From positions 1 to 10,927 of the forward strand of contig URHH01000082.1 in assembly GCA_900547615.1 (NCBI GenBank): DNA of 10,927 bases, written 5' to 3'. The position numbers and the translations under genes are program-made. Positions 1-7,780 of the stretch are shown here, piece by piece. The stretch's first letter is position 1, and each line of letters begins with the position of its first letter. This DNA is from an uncultured Blautia sp. (GTDB lineage: Bacteria; Bacillota; Clostridia; Lachnospirales; Lachnospiraceae). The notes under the pieces are model-generated. The model worked only from the letters and a program-made list of their open reading frames with translations. It had not been told where the DNA came from and made no database searches.

Positions 1-1263
1 CGGAGTACCGATCTCGTCCTGTCTTCTGTAACGTTTTCCAATATTTCCACGGTCGTCATACTCACAGTTATACTTCTTTGAAAGCTGCTGGTAAACTTTT
101 TCAGCGCCCTCGTTCAGCTTCTTGGAAAGAGGAAGCACGCCGATTTTAACAGGCGCAAGTACAGGGTGGAAACGAAGCACCGTGCGCACGTCATTTTTCT
201 CTGCGTCCAGAACTTCTTCATCGTATGCGCTGCAAAGGAAAGCAAGCACCATACGGTCTGCGCCGAGGGACGGCTCAATTACATATGGAACGTATTTTTC
301 TTTCTTTTCATCATCAAAATATGTGAGGTCCTGTCCGGATACATTCTGATGCTGCGTCAGGTCATAATCGGTTCTGTCTGCGATTCCCCAGAGTTCGCCC
401 CAGCCAAACGGGAATAAAAATTCTACGTCTGTCGTTGCTTTACTGTAGAAGCACAGTTCTTCCGGAGAATGGTCGCGGTAACGGATTTCCCCTTCTTTTA
501 AGCCGAGAGAGCTTAACCAGTCAAGGCAGAACTGTTTCCAGTATGCAAACCAGTCAAGGTCTGTTCCCGGCTCGCAGAAGAACTCAAGCTCCATCTGCTC
601 GAACTCGCGTGTGCGGAACGTAAAGTTTCCAGGTGTGATCTCATTACGGAAGGATTTTCCGATCTGTCCGATTCCGAACGGGATTTTCTTACGGGAAGTT
701 CTCTGTACGTTTTTAAAGTTTACAAAAATACCCTGCGCTGTTTCCGGTCTTAAATATACTGTGTTCTTTGCATCTTCCGTTACACCCTGAAATGTTTTGA
801 ACATCAGGTTGAACTGACGAATATCTGTAAAGTTGTGTTTGCCGCAGGTAGGGCATGGAATTTCATGCTCTCTGATAAAATCTGCCATCTGTTCCTGAGA
901 CCAGGAATCTACGCTGCCTTCAATGGCAATGTCGTGTTCTGCACAGAAGTCCTCGATCAGCTTGTCTGCGCGGAAACGCTCATGACATTCGCGGCAGTCC
1001 ATAAGCGGGTCAGAAAATCCGCCAAGATGTCCAGATGCCACCCATGTCTGAGGATTCATTAAAATAGCACAGTCCACACCCACATTATAAGGGGATTCCT
1101 GAATAAATTTCTGCCACCATGCGCGTTTTACATTATTCTTCAGTTCTACACCAAGATTTCCGTAGTCCCATGTATTTGCCAGACCTCCGTAAATTTCAGA
1201 GCCCGGGTACACAAAGCCTCTCGCTTTCGCCAGAGCTACGATTTTGTCCATTGTTTTTTCCAT
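1..1263 (-). CDS. glyS: Glycyl-tRNA synthetase, dimeric class II type (C-terminus cut by window edge)
   Basis: Charges tRNA-Gly with glycine in the cytoplasm, using ATP. The 421 residues visible read without interruption from ATG at 1263 to the window edge; the family is usually about 460 residues, so roughly 40 at the C-terminus (end of the anticodon-binding domain) are missing. The N-terminus has the family's RGFVYPGSEIYGG stretch (16-27). Class II motif 2 is at about 205-225 (FRNEI, then FRTREFEQME), and motif 3 is GADRMV at 334-339. Two CxxC pairs (C90/C93 and C137/C140) in the insertion look like a zinc site. The anticodon-binding domain begins near 367 (HPVLAPVKIGVLP). It is a single-chain alpha2-type enzyme, not the alpha/beta tetramer found in many bacteria. 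The start at 1263 is preferred over Met5 because AGGAG sits 8 bases upstream. It has its own promoter after recO, and I see no T-box leader in the short gap. Confidence 0.97.
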   Translation of the reverse strand, partial: MEKTMDKIVALAKARGFVYPGSEIYGGLANTWDYGNLGVELKNNVKRAWWQKFIQESPYNVGVDCAILMNPQTWVASGHLGGFSDPLMDCRECHERFRADKLIEDFCAEHDIAIEGSVDSWSQEQMADFIREHEIPCPTCGKHNFTDIRQFNLMFKTFQGVTEDAKNTVYLRPETAQGIFVNFKNVQRTSRKKIPFGIGQIGKSFRNEITPGNFTFRTREFEQMELEFFCEPGTDLDWFAYWKQFCLDWLSSLGLKEGEIRYRDHSPEELCFYSKATTDVEFLFPFGWGELWGIADRTDYDLTQHQNVSGQDLTYFDDEKKEKYVPYVIEPSLGADRMVLAFLCSAYDEEVLDAEKNDVRTVLRFHPVLAPVKIGVLPLSKKLNEGAEKVYQQLSKKYNCEYDDRGNIGKRYRRQDEIGTP

Positions 1264-1295
1264 GTCATCTCTCCTAAAATTTTTTCAATGCCTAT

Positions 1296-1324
1296 ATTAT
1301 ACTAGCATCTTTCTTCTTTTTCAA
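1296..1324 (-). promoter_or_regulatory. Near-consensus sigma-A promoter for glyS
   Basis: Read on the minus strand, TTGAAA (1319-1324) is followed by a 17-base spacer and a perfect TATAAT (1296-1301). It lies in the 70-base gap between the recO stop (1334) and the glyS ATG (1263), 32 bases upstream of the start codon. This leaves room for a short leader carrying the AGGAG ribosome binding site. Five of six -35 bases match, the -10 is perfect and the spacer is ideal. This suggests glyS can be transcribed strongly and independently of era-recO. No hairpin plus T-run is visible after recO, so read-through is also possible. Confidence 0.75.
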
Positions 1325-1333
1325 TACCGCTTT

Positions 1334-2086
1334 TCAGCACATCATCTCCAAAATGTCCAGACTTTTAAATTTTTTGTCTGTATTCTGATAAACATACCGG
1401 TGAATGTGATGTTCCAGTTCACCCAGCACCTCATCTGTTACAGTGAAAGTATAAAGTTTTCCCATAGGCGCGCTCACCATATAAATCATGGCATAACGGG
1501 CGGCAGGGGAAAGGCGCCTGGAATCGGAAACCTTTCCAAGGCACTCTTTTCCGATAATGCCGTGAGCCTCCTGAGAAAAAAACAGCTCTTCTTTTTCTGT
1601 AAGCTCTCTCCCGCAGACTGCACAGTTTAAAAGCTCCGGCATCAATCCCTGTACTGCCATCGTGCGAAGCTCATATACGCAGCGCACAAGACGGTTGCTG
1701 ATATTTTTATTTAAAAGGGCTTTTACGGTCACATAGAGAAGGTTCATCATCTCCCTCTCGTCCGTACCTTCATGGCCGAAATAATCTGCAAGCTCTAAAA
1801 AATAATAACCGTAATAAATTCCCGGCTGCTCCCCCGCAAGCTCCACAAAATGGTGAGTCACGCTGACCTGGTTTAAATTAAAACTGCTTCTTCCCTCAAA
1901 CAGAGTAAAATTTCCAAATACAAAGGGATTTGCTGCTGCCATAAAGGGGCTGTTCTGTCTCCTTGCCCCTTTTGCAAAAGCAGCAATTTTCCCTCTCTCT
2001 CTTGTAAGAAGAACGATGCGCTTATCGTAATCCCCAACAGGCATGGCAGAAAGCACCACTCCCTGTACGGTAATCAGATCACTCAT
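1334..2086 (-). CDS. recO: DNA repair protein RecO
   Basis: RecO acts in the RecFOR pathway: it binds single-stranded DNA and SSB and helps RecR load RecA at gaps. The 250 residues match the usual family length. The N-terminus (about 1-80) is the OB-fold region, with typical features such as GVVLSAMPVGDYDKRIVLLT and the basic AAFAKGARR stretch. The middle is helical (PGIYYGYYFLELADYF, near 88-103). The C-terminal zinc-finger region has CAVC at 155-158, but only one further Cys (C182, in GKECLGK) where the family usually has a second CxxC. ATG at 2086 lies 2 bases after the era stop, with AAGGAA inside the era 3' end as ribosome binding site, so the two genes are probably co-transcribed and translationally coupled. 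The era-recO order is common in Firmicutes. Confidence 0.95.
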   Translation of the reverse strand: MSDLITVQGVVLSAMPVGDYDKRIVLLTRERGKIAAFAKGARRQNSPFMAAANPFVFGNFTLFEGRSSFNLNQVSVTHHFVELAGEQPGIYYGYYFLELADYFGHEGTDEREMMNLLYVTVKALLNKNISNRLVRCVYELRTMAVQGLMPELLNCAVCGRELTEKEELFFSQEAHGIIGKECLGKVSDSRRLSPAARYAMIYMVSAPMGKLYTFTVTDEVLGELEHHIHRYVYQNTDKKFKSLDILEMMC

Positions 2087-2088
2087 AC

Positions 2089-2997
2089 TCAGATTTCCTT
2101 TTTGTCATACCCGAAATTCTTGATCAGAAAATCACTGTCACGCCAGTCTTTTTTTACTTTTACCCAGAGCTTTAAGTTGACTTTTGCTTCCAGCATACGC
2201 TCCAGCTCAAATCTTGCATTGCTGCCGATTTTTTTTAGCATAGCCCCCTGTTTTCCGATAATAATTCCCTTATGAGAGTCTTTTTCACAGATAATGGTCG
2301 CGTCAATATCGATCAGCTTCCCTTTTCCGGGGCGGTTCTTCATACGGTCAACTGCAACTGCGATTCCATGAGGAATTTCCTCGTCCAGAGCATGAAGCGC
2401 CTTCTCCCGTATAATCTCCGCCACAATCTGTCTCTGTGGCTGATCTGTGATCGTGTCCTCATCATAGAACATCGGTCCGTACGGAAGATATTTGAAAATG
2501 CAGTTTATAATATCGTCTGTATTCTGACCGCGAAGTGCAGAGCAGGGAATGATTTCCGCAAAGTCACAGATTTTCCGGTAAGTATCAATGGCAGGAAGGA
2601 TTTCTTCTCTTGATACTGTATCAATTTTGTTGATGATCAAAATTACCGGAACACCGATTCCCTGAAGCTGCTCTGCAATATGGCGCTCCCCTGCACCGAT
2701 AAAAGTAGTCGGTTCTACAAGCCACATGATGGCGTCTACTTCTTTCAGGGTTCGCTCTGCAACCTGTACCATATATTCCCCGAGCTTATTTTTTGCCTTG
2801 TGGATTCCCGGTGTATCAAGGAACACGATCTGTCCTGTCTCGTCTGTATAAACCGTCTGGATCCTGTTTCTTGTTGTCTGAGGCTTTTTGGAGGTAATGG
2901 CAATCTTCTGTCCGATCAGATGATTCATTAAGGTGGATTTTCCTACGTTTGGACGTCCGATAATCGCCACAAAGCCTGATTTAAAATTTTCGTTCAT
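2089..2997 (-). CDS. era: GTPase Era, 30S ribosomal subunit assembly factor
   Basis: Era is a GTPase that binds 16S rRNA near its 3' end and takes part in 30S maturation, linking ribosome assembly to growth. In the 302-residue form beginning at 2997, G1 is GRPNVGKST (14-22), a G2-type TTRNRI follows, G3 is DTPG (61-64), G4 is NKID (123-126) and G5 is SAL at about 153-155. The C-terminal KH domain carries the RNA-binding IIGKQG loop near 246-251. An in-frame ATG exists 5 codons upstream (3012) but has no ribosome binding site in front of it. The ATG at 2997 has AAAGGA 6 bases ahead and gives the family's usual MNENFKSGF start. The insulinase-family gene ends 42 bases upstream with no clear terminator between them, and recO follows 2 bases later. 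Confidence 0.97.
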   Translation of the reverse strand: MNENFKSGFVAIIGRPNVGKSTLMNHLIGQKIAITSKKPQTTRNRIQTVYTDETGQIVFLDTPGIHKAKNKLGEYMVQVAERTLKEVDAIMWLVEPTTFIGAGERHIAEQLQGIGVPVILIINKIDTVSREEILPAIDTYRKICDFAEIIPCSALRGQNTDDIINCIFKYLPYGPMFYDEDTITDQPQRQIVAEIIREKALHALDEEIPHGIAVAVDRMKNRPGKGKLIDIDATIICEKDSHKGIIIGKQGAMLKKIGSNARFELERMLEAKVNLKLWVKVKKDWRDSDFLIKNFGYDKKEI

Positions 2998-3001
2998 TGA
3001 T

Positions 3002-3007
3002 TTTCCT
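3002..3007 (-). promoter_or_regulatory. Ribosome binding site deciding the era start
   Basis: AAGGAA (minus strand) with an adjacent A-rich spacer lies about 4-7 bases before the ATG at 2997. The alternative ATG at 3012 is preceded by TCAGCCGTAA, which has no Shine-Dalgarno character, and the purine run actually lies downstream of it. This favours the shorter 302-residue Era. Confidence 0.6.
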
Positions 3008-3039
3008 TTCATTTACGGCTGACAGAAACAACCGCTTTC

Positions 3040-5964
3040 TCAACAGGTAATTAAATTTTTCACTTCTTTAAATGTTTCTTTTGCTTCTTCTATCTTGCTC
3101 TCGCTTCCTACAACGCAAATCTGCTCATCTGAAAGAACAGCTTCTACAAGGGGAGCCAGATTGTGAATATCCTCCACTGTGGCATTTAAGATCTCGTCTC
3201 TTTCTTTCTGAAGCATTTCTTCTGTCACATCACAAAAATACGCTGTTTTGGAAAGATTTCCCTGCATCTGCGGCGTTCTTGGCACATCCTTTCCGCTGAT
3301 GGTTCCGATGATGTATTTTGTCATTTCTCTCTCGTCAGCCTGAAAGGTACGGATATACTCCGGAATGCCTTTAAACACATCAAGGGTGCGTCCAAGATGC
3401 GGATCGCGGTAAGAAACAAAATAGCTTTCTCCGTTTCTCTTAAATCCGCTCATACAGCCGTATGCTCCGCCTTTTACACGAAGATTCATCCAGAGATAAT
3501 CGTAGCTTAACGCCACCTTTAAAATATCAAGAGCTCCTGTGTAGGAAAGTCCTTTTTTGCAGAAATTTCCGGTCTGCGCCACATACTGCACCTGTCCGGA
3601 GGTTTTTAATCCCTCGTTTTTCTTCTGGCAGATAATTGCCTCTCCGAAGGTTTCCGCCTGTTCTTTACAGAGATGCTTCTTTAACTCTTTACAGAGAGAT
3701 TTTACATTTTCCAGAGATTCCCTTTCTCCCGTGTAGCTTACATGGAAATATTCCGGACGGAGAATCCGTTTCATAAGCTTTTTCAGAGAAGAAACAAGCT
3801 CTTCTTTTCTCTCGTCAAATTCTTTTTCCAGCTTTTCAATAAAATGATAATAGCCGACACCTGCCATCTCGTCCTGGAAAGCCGCCATAGGAGAAGCATA
3901 GGAAGCGCCCCGGAGAACGGCTGTGGAATGTCCTGCGCTTACAAGATTTGCCTGTGCCCTTGATTTTACCTGTGCCACAATTTCATAGAGGCGTCCGGTA
4001 TCCTCAAGCTTTGAGGTTTCCAGGATCTCGCGAATCATAGCGAAAAGGGAATCCATCTTCGGGTACAGCGCCTTGCCGCGGACAGAGAACATGGCGCGGA
4101 AACCATCCTTCGCATTTTCGTTGTCAAAAACTTCCACACCGCTGTAAATGCCGCCTGTGTTTGCATTGATTTCGTTAAACAGCTCTCCGTAGGTATAGTG
4201 TTCTGTATCTACATATCCGAGAACAGATTTTAAAAGTCCCAGATAATGAGTTTCTTCTCTTGTAAGCGTTCCAAACTCAAAAAGAAGGTCAAGATAACCG
4301 ATTCCATTTGTGCATACATCGTGATATAAGAAGAGGCTTCCGTCCAGGTCAAGCTCTTCATTTGTAAGATGTGCCGCTTCTTTTTTGATGTCCTCTCTTT
4401 TTAACATAGGAATACAGGAAAGCGCCTCCGGCTCTTCCTCCTCTTCCTGGTACGCTTCCAGAGCTTTTGTTTTCTCCACCATGTTCTGAAGTTCTTCCGG
4501 AGAAAGGCTCTTTCTGTACGCTTCCAGTTTTTCTGCCAGGGCTTTTTCTCTCTCTGCCTGAAGACCTTTTTCCGGCACAAGAGTGAGAACAGAGCCGTGC
4601 GGATTATCAAGAAGGTATTTCTGGATCAGGTCCTCAAAATATCCCTCGTAAACTGCTTTTTTCAGAGTTTCAAACACAGAAAGCTGCTGCACCTGGGCAA
4701 ACGGCTTGTCATCATCATAGAGCCAGTCTCCGAGAATATCAAGGCTGTACATCAGCCCCTTTGGATAGGAAGAAAAGTCAGCCTCTCTGTAGCGAAATTC
4801 CATGTAGTTGATGCCTGCTTCCACTGCCTTTTTGTCGATTCCGTTTTTCACAATATCCGTAAGAACGTTTCGGATCACAGAAACAAATTCTTCTTTTTTA
4901 TCTGCATTTGCGCCCTTTGCTACTACTGTAAAATAAGGCTGTAAGATTCCGTCATCAAAAGAACCGTAAATATCTTTTCCGATTTTTGCATCGAGAAGGG
5001 CTTTTTTAAGGGGCGCGCCCGGCGCACTTAAAAGTGCATAGTCCAGAATCTCAAACGCCATACATTTCAGATTGTCTGTGGCTGTTCCTGCCACCATATT
5101 GTAGGAAAGATACGTATTGTCCTCCTCGCCCTCCTGCTCAGATACAGGGTAAGGAATCGTAATATCCTTACAGGAGGAAAAAGCTTCCTGCGCCGGGATC
5201 TCAGAATCTACAGAGAGCGTATCAAAAGAGGAAAGGTAATGTTTATCAATGAAATCCAGTTTTTCCTCCATATCCATGTTTCCGTAAAGATAAATAAAAC
5301 TGTTTGACGGATGATAATATTTTCTGTGGAAATCAAGAAATCCCTCATATGTCAGCTCCGGAACATTTTCCGGATTTCCGCCGGACTCACAGCCGTATGG
5401 CGTATCCGGGAAAAGAGAATTCATAATCTCTCTTTCCAGAACCTCGTCCGGTGAGGAGAAAGCGCCTTTCATCTCATTATAAACCACGCCATTATATTCC
5501 AGAGGTCCTTCCGGCTTTTCCAGATGGTAGTTCCAGCCCTCCTGCCGGAAAATTTCTTCCTTTTTATAAATATTCGGATAAAAAACAGCGTCCAGATATA
5601 CGTGCATCAGATTCTGAAAATCCTGGTCGTTGCAGCTTGCCACAGGATAGCAGGTTTTATCCGGATATGTCATAGCATTTAAAAAGGTATTAAGAGAACC
5701 CTTTACAAGCTCTACAAAAGGATCTTTTAAAGGAAATTCCCTGGACCCGCAGAGAACGCTGTGCTCCAGAATATGCGCCACGCCTGTGCTGTCCTTAGGC
5801 GGTGTGCGGAATGCAATATTAAATACTTTATTTTCATCTTCGTTTTCAATCAGAAGAACCCTTGCTCCTGTTTTTTTGTGGCGGAGAAAGGTTCCTTTGG
5901 AATGAATGTCCGTAAGGTTCTCTTCTTTTACCACTTCATATGCTGTAAGATTTTCTGTTTTCAT
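3040..5964 (-). CDS. M16C-family zinc metallopeptidase (insulinase / presequence protease-like)
   Basis: Predicted cytosolic zinc peptidase that degrades unfolded peptides within a closed chamber, like mitochondrial/plastid PreP. The 974 residues match the family's usual single-chain length of four homologous domains. The inverted zinc motif HILEH is at 64-68 (ligands H64 and H68, catalytic base E67). The third ligand is E164 in YNEMKGAFSSP, 96 residues after the second His, the same spacing I recall for PreP. In the C-terminal half, R829 and Y835 (LRVKGGAYG) match the Arg/Tyr pair that completes the active site across the clam-shell. No signal peptide or membrane segment is visible, so it probably works in the cytoplasm. 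A short acidic run (five Glu, near 510) lies in the likely hinge region. AGGAGG sits 5 bases before the ATG. It is next to era-recO, an arrangement common in Lachnospiraceae. The natural substrate is unknown. Confidence 0.95.
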   Translation of the reverse strand: MKTENLTAYEVVKEENLTDIHSKGTFLRHKKTGARVLLIENEDENKVFNIAFRTPPKDSTGVAHILEHSVLCGSREFPLKDPFVELVKGSLNTFLNAMTYPDKTCYPVASCNDQDFQNLMHVYLDAVFYPNIYKKEEIFRQEGWNYHLEKPEGPLEYNGVVYNEMKGAFSSPDEVLEREIMNSLFPDTPYGCESGGNPENVPELTYEGFLDFHRKYYHPSNSFIYLYGNMDMEEKLDFIDKHYLSSFDTLSVDSEIPAQEAFSSCKDITIPYPVSEQEGEEDNTYLSYNMVAGTATDNLKCMAFEILDYALLSAPGAPLKKALLDAKIGKDIYGSFDDGILQPYFTVVAKGANADKKEEFVSVIRNVLTDIVKNGIDKKAVEAGINYMEFRYREADFSSYPKGLMYSLDILGDWLYDDDKPFAQVQQLSVFETLKKAVYEGYFEDLIQKYLLDNPHGSVLTLVPEKGLQAEREKALAEKLEAYRKSLSPEELQNMVEKTKALEAYQEEEEEPEALSCIPMLKREDIKKEAAHLTNEELDLDGSLFLYHDVCTNGIGYLDLLFEFGTLTREETHYLGLLKSVLGYVDTEHYTYGELFNEINANTGGIYSGVEVFDNENAKDGFRAMFSVRGKALYPKMDSLFAMIREILETSKLEDTGRLYEIVAQVKSRAQANLVSAGHSTAVLRGASYASPMAAFQDEMAGVGYYHFIEKLEKEFDERKEELVSSLKKLMKRILRPEYFHVSYTGERESLENVKSLCKELKKHLCKEQAETFGEAIICQKKNEGLKTSGQVQYVAQTGNFCKKGLSYTGALDILKVALSYDYLWMNLRVKGGAYGCMSGFKRNGESYFVSYRDPHLGRTLDVFKGIPEYIRTFQADEREMTKYIIGTISGKDVPRTPQMQGNLSKTAYFCDVTEEMLQKERDEILNATVEDIHNLAPLVEAVLSDEQICVVGSESKIEEAKETFKEVKNLITC

Positions 5965-5984
5965 GGTTGCCTCCTATTCTTGAA

Positions 5985-6010
5985 CGCCCCGCCGGAATTC
6001 CGGCAGGGCG
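5985..6010 (-). other. GC-rich hairpin in the leader of the insulinase-family gene
   Basis: An 11-pair stem (5985-5995 with 6000-6010) encloses an AATT loop. Ten pairs are Watson-Crick; the remaining one (5990/6005) is a G-U wobble only in minus-strand RNA and a C/A mismatch on the other strand, so the structure suits the transcript of these genes. The sequence after it on the minus strand is TTCAAGAATAGG, without a T-run, so it is a poor intrinsic terminator. It ends about 9 bases before the AGGAGG site (5970-5975) of the M16C gene and 20 bases after the stop of the upstream gene. It may protect an mRNA end, mark a processing site or affect translation, or it may be a decayed terminator. Confidence 0.55.
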
Positions 6011-6031
6011 GTTTGATACCATATTACATTT

Positions 6032-6616
6032 TTATTCCAGTCCGCCTTCTCCGGGAAAATGAAGCTCATACATTTCTTTTGCAGCCTTCACGACCAGCTC
6101 CAGCTCCTTTTCCATGCCAAGAGAAGCAGGAAGGATAATGGCAGTCTCATACATATCCTTCTGCAGCTTTGCTTTCGCCTTATCATCGCTCATACTCATA
6201 ATGCCGCAGAGCATACTTGTATAAGATTTATCGGACTCACAGAGCTCCATATATGTTTTTACAAGATGACAGCACTCTCTGTATAACAGCTCTCTCTCCC
6301 ACTCGCCTCCATTTGCAAATTCCTGAAAATGAAGCTTTTTGAGCTGTTTTTCTATATCTTTTTTCGCGCCTCTTGCACCGAAGAATTTATTTCCCGCATT
6401 CCTGTTAAATTCCAGGATCATCCACAGTGCCAGAAAGCCGTCTGCCCTGGCGTCCCCGCCTGTCTCTGCCTTATCTTTATAGCGGAGCTCCCAGATTTTT
6501 TTGCGGATTTCATTATTCTCCGGCTCTTCTCCCTGGGCAATGGAAGCGTCCAGAAGCTGTTTTCTTTTCAGAGGGTCATGCTCTCTGTAGTATTGTGCGA
6601 TTGTTGGTGTATCCAT
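6032..6616 (-). CDS. Small helical protein of unknown function (DUF6553-like)
   Basis: I do not know its function. The 194-residue product resembles a Lachnospiraceae family that I recall as DUF6553; the number needs a Pfam check. It is soluble, charged and probably all-helical, with no signal peptide or membrane segment. Features likely to be conserved are the N-terminal TIAQYYREHDPLKRKQLLD, the ADGFLALWMILEFNRNAG stretch (58-75), the YRECCHLV segment (112-119, adjacent Cys 115-116) and the LHFPGEGG C-terminus. No catalytic motif is recognisable. ATG at 6616 is chosen over an upstream in-frame GTG (6631, overlapping the glf stop) because AGGAGG lies just before it. It begins 11 bases after the glf stop and is surely on the same transcript. 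A link to galactofuranose metabolism is possible from position only. Confidence 0.8.
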   Translation of the reverse strand: MDTPTIAQYYREHDPLKRKQLLDASIAQGEEPENNEIRKKIWELRYKDKAETGGDARADGFLALWMILEFNRNAGNKFFGARGAKKDIEKQLKKLHFQEFANGGEWERELLYRECCHLVKTYMELCESDKSYTSMLCGIMSMSDDKAKAKLQKDMYETAIILPASLGMEKELELVVKAAKEMYELHFPGEGGLE

Positions 6617-6620
6617 CTGT

Positions 6621-6626
6621 CCTCCT
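6621..6626 (-). promoter_or_regulatory. Strong ribosome binding site deciding the start of the gene after glf
   Basis: A perfect AGGAGG on the minus strand is followed by ACAG and the ATG at 6616. The spacing of 4 bases is short but usable. The other candidate start, a GTG at 6631 inside the glf stop region, has only a weak GAGAAG upstream, so the AGGAGG supports the 194-residue form over the 199-residue form. Confidence 0.65.
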
Positions 6627-6627
6627 G

Positions 6628-7743
6628 TCACGGCTTCTCGTAAGTAAGCTCTGTCTCCGCAAGAGAGAGCGCTTCCTCGATCACCTGATCCATATCCATA
6701 TATCTGTACATACCGAGACGTCCGCCGAAGATCACGTTCTTTTCCTTCATGGCAAGACGCTCATACTGTGCAAAGAGATCTGTGTTTTTCGGGTCGTTTA
6801 CCGGATAGTAAGGCTCCTCTCCTTTTTCCCATTTTGCAGGATACTCTCTTGTGATAACTGTCTTTGGCTGTGTTCCGAAATCAAAATGCTTATGCTCAAT
6901 AATTCTTGTGTACGGCACTTCGTAATCTGTATAATTGACAACTGCATTACCCTGATAATTTGCCATATCAAGAGTCTCTGTCTCAAAACGGAGAGAACGG
7001 TATTCCAGCTCACCGTAGCAGTAATCGTAATACTGATCGATCATACCGGTAAAAAGAACCTTGTCTGCCTGAGCGGAAAGCTCTTCTTTGTTATCAAAGA
7101 AGTCCGTATTTAAGCAGACCTGCACGCCTTCCAGAAGCTTTTTGATGATTCTTGTATATCCGCCTTTCGGAATACCCTGATACGGATCTTTAAAGTAATT
7201 GTTGTCATATGTGTAGCGAAGAGGAAGACGTTTAATGATAAACGCCGGAAGATCCTTACATTCTCTTCCCCACTGTTTTCTTGTGTAGCCTTCCACAAGC
7301 TTTTCATATACGTCCTGTCCGACAAGGGCAAGCGCCTGCTCTTCCAGATTGCGCGGGTGTGTAATGTGCATTCTTGCAATCTGCTCCTGTACCTTTGCCT
7401 GTGCTTCCGCAGGAGTTTTCACTCCCCACAGCTGATGAAAGGTATTCATATTAAACGGCATATTGTAGAGCTCGTCCTTATAAATGGCGATTGGGGAGTT
7501 AATAAAATGATTAAATTCCGTAAACTGATTGATATACTCCCATACGTGTTTTCTTGAGGTGTGGAAAATATGCGCGCCGTAACGGTGTACCTGAATGCCC
7601 TCCACCTCTTCTGTATAAATATTTCCTCCGATATGATCTCTTCTGTCGATGACGAGACAGGTTTTGCCGCAGCGGGTTGCCTCATGGGCAAATACTGCAC
7701 CGAAAAGACCTGCGCCGACAATTAAATAATCGTATTTTTTCAT
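6628..7743 (-). CDS. glf: UDP-galactopyranose mutase
   Basis: This flavoenzyme interconverts UDP-galactopyranose and UDP-galactofuranose through a reduced-FAD-galactose adduct, supplying the donor for galactofuranose in surface polysaccharides. The 371 residues match bacterial enzymes. The N-terminal Rossmann region has VGAGLFGAVFA (9-19), DRRDHIGGN (33-41) and RYGAHIFHT (54-62). Substrate-site residues line up well with the Klebsiella enzyme as I remember it: W158 in RKQWG, R172 in KRLPLRYTYDNNYF, Y183, R280, the tyrosines at 312-313, and Y346 in GRLGMYRYMD. The FAD-binding end is FGGRLGMYRYMDMDQVI. A likely extended -10 promoter lies just upstream. AAGGTG sits 7 bases before the ATG, with a second AAGGAG further up. 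The gene is not embedded in a glycosyltransferase cluster here; its only close partner is the unknown gene downstream. Confidence 0.97.
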   Translation of the reverse strand: MKKYDYLIVGAGLFGAVFAHEATRCGKTCLVIDRRDHIGGNIYTEEVEGIQVHRYGAHIFHTSRKHVWEYINQFTEFNHFINSPIAIYKDELYNMPFNMNTFHQLWGVKTPAEAQAKVQEQIARMHITHPRNLEEQALALVGQDVYEKLVEGYTRKQWGRECKDLPAFIIKRLPLRYTYDNNYFKDPYQGIPKGGYTRIIKKLLEGVQVCLNTDFFDNKEELSAQADKVLFTGMIDQYYDYCYGELEYRSLRFETETLDMANYQGNAVVNYTDYEVPYTRIIEHKHFDFGTQPKTVITREYPAKWEKGEEPYYPVNDPKNTDLFAQYERLAMKEKNVIFGGRLGMYRYMDMDQVIEEALSLAETELTYEKP

Positions 7744-7780
7744 GAAACAGCACCTTCTCCTTTATTTTCAAACTGGTACT

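Noticed and set aside
1244..1630. A 128-codon plus-strand frame across the glyS start and recO
   Set aside because: It is antisense to recO and begins inside glyS; the composition is shadow-like (Phe, Leu, Ser rich) and it has no ribosome binding site.
4425..4455. A repetitive purine/pyrimidine stretch in the M16C gene, considered as a repeat element
   Set aside because: It simply encodes a short run of Glu codons in the linker region of the peptidase; there is no second copy in the window.
5985..6010. The hairpin read as a normal Rho-independent terminator
   Set aside because: Neither strand has a T-run after the stem (TTCAAG on one side, GTTTGATA on the other), so I list it as a hairpin of unknown role.
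5761..6138. A 125-codon plus-strand frame across the insulinase start and the hairpin
   Set aside because: It is antisense to the M16C start and spans the intergenic hairpin; it is Phe/Cys rich with no family resemblance.
6427..7113. A 228-codon open frame on the plus strand, antisense to glf and the gene after it
   Set aside because: It lies wholly opposite two well-supported genes, its product is rich in Cys, Leu, Ile and His as antisense frames often are, it resembles no family I know, and I see no good ribosome binding site.
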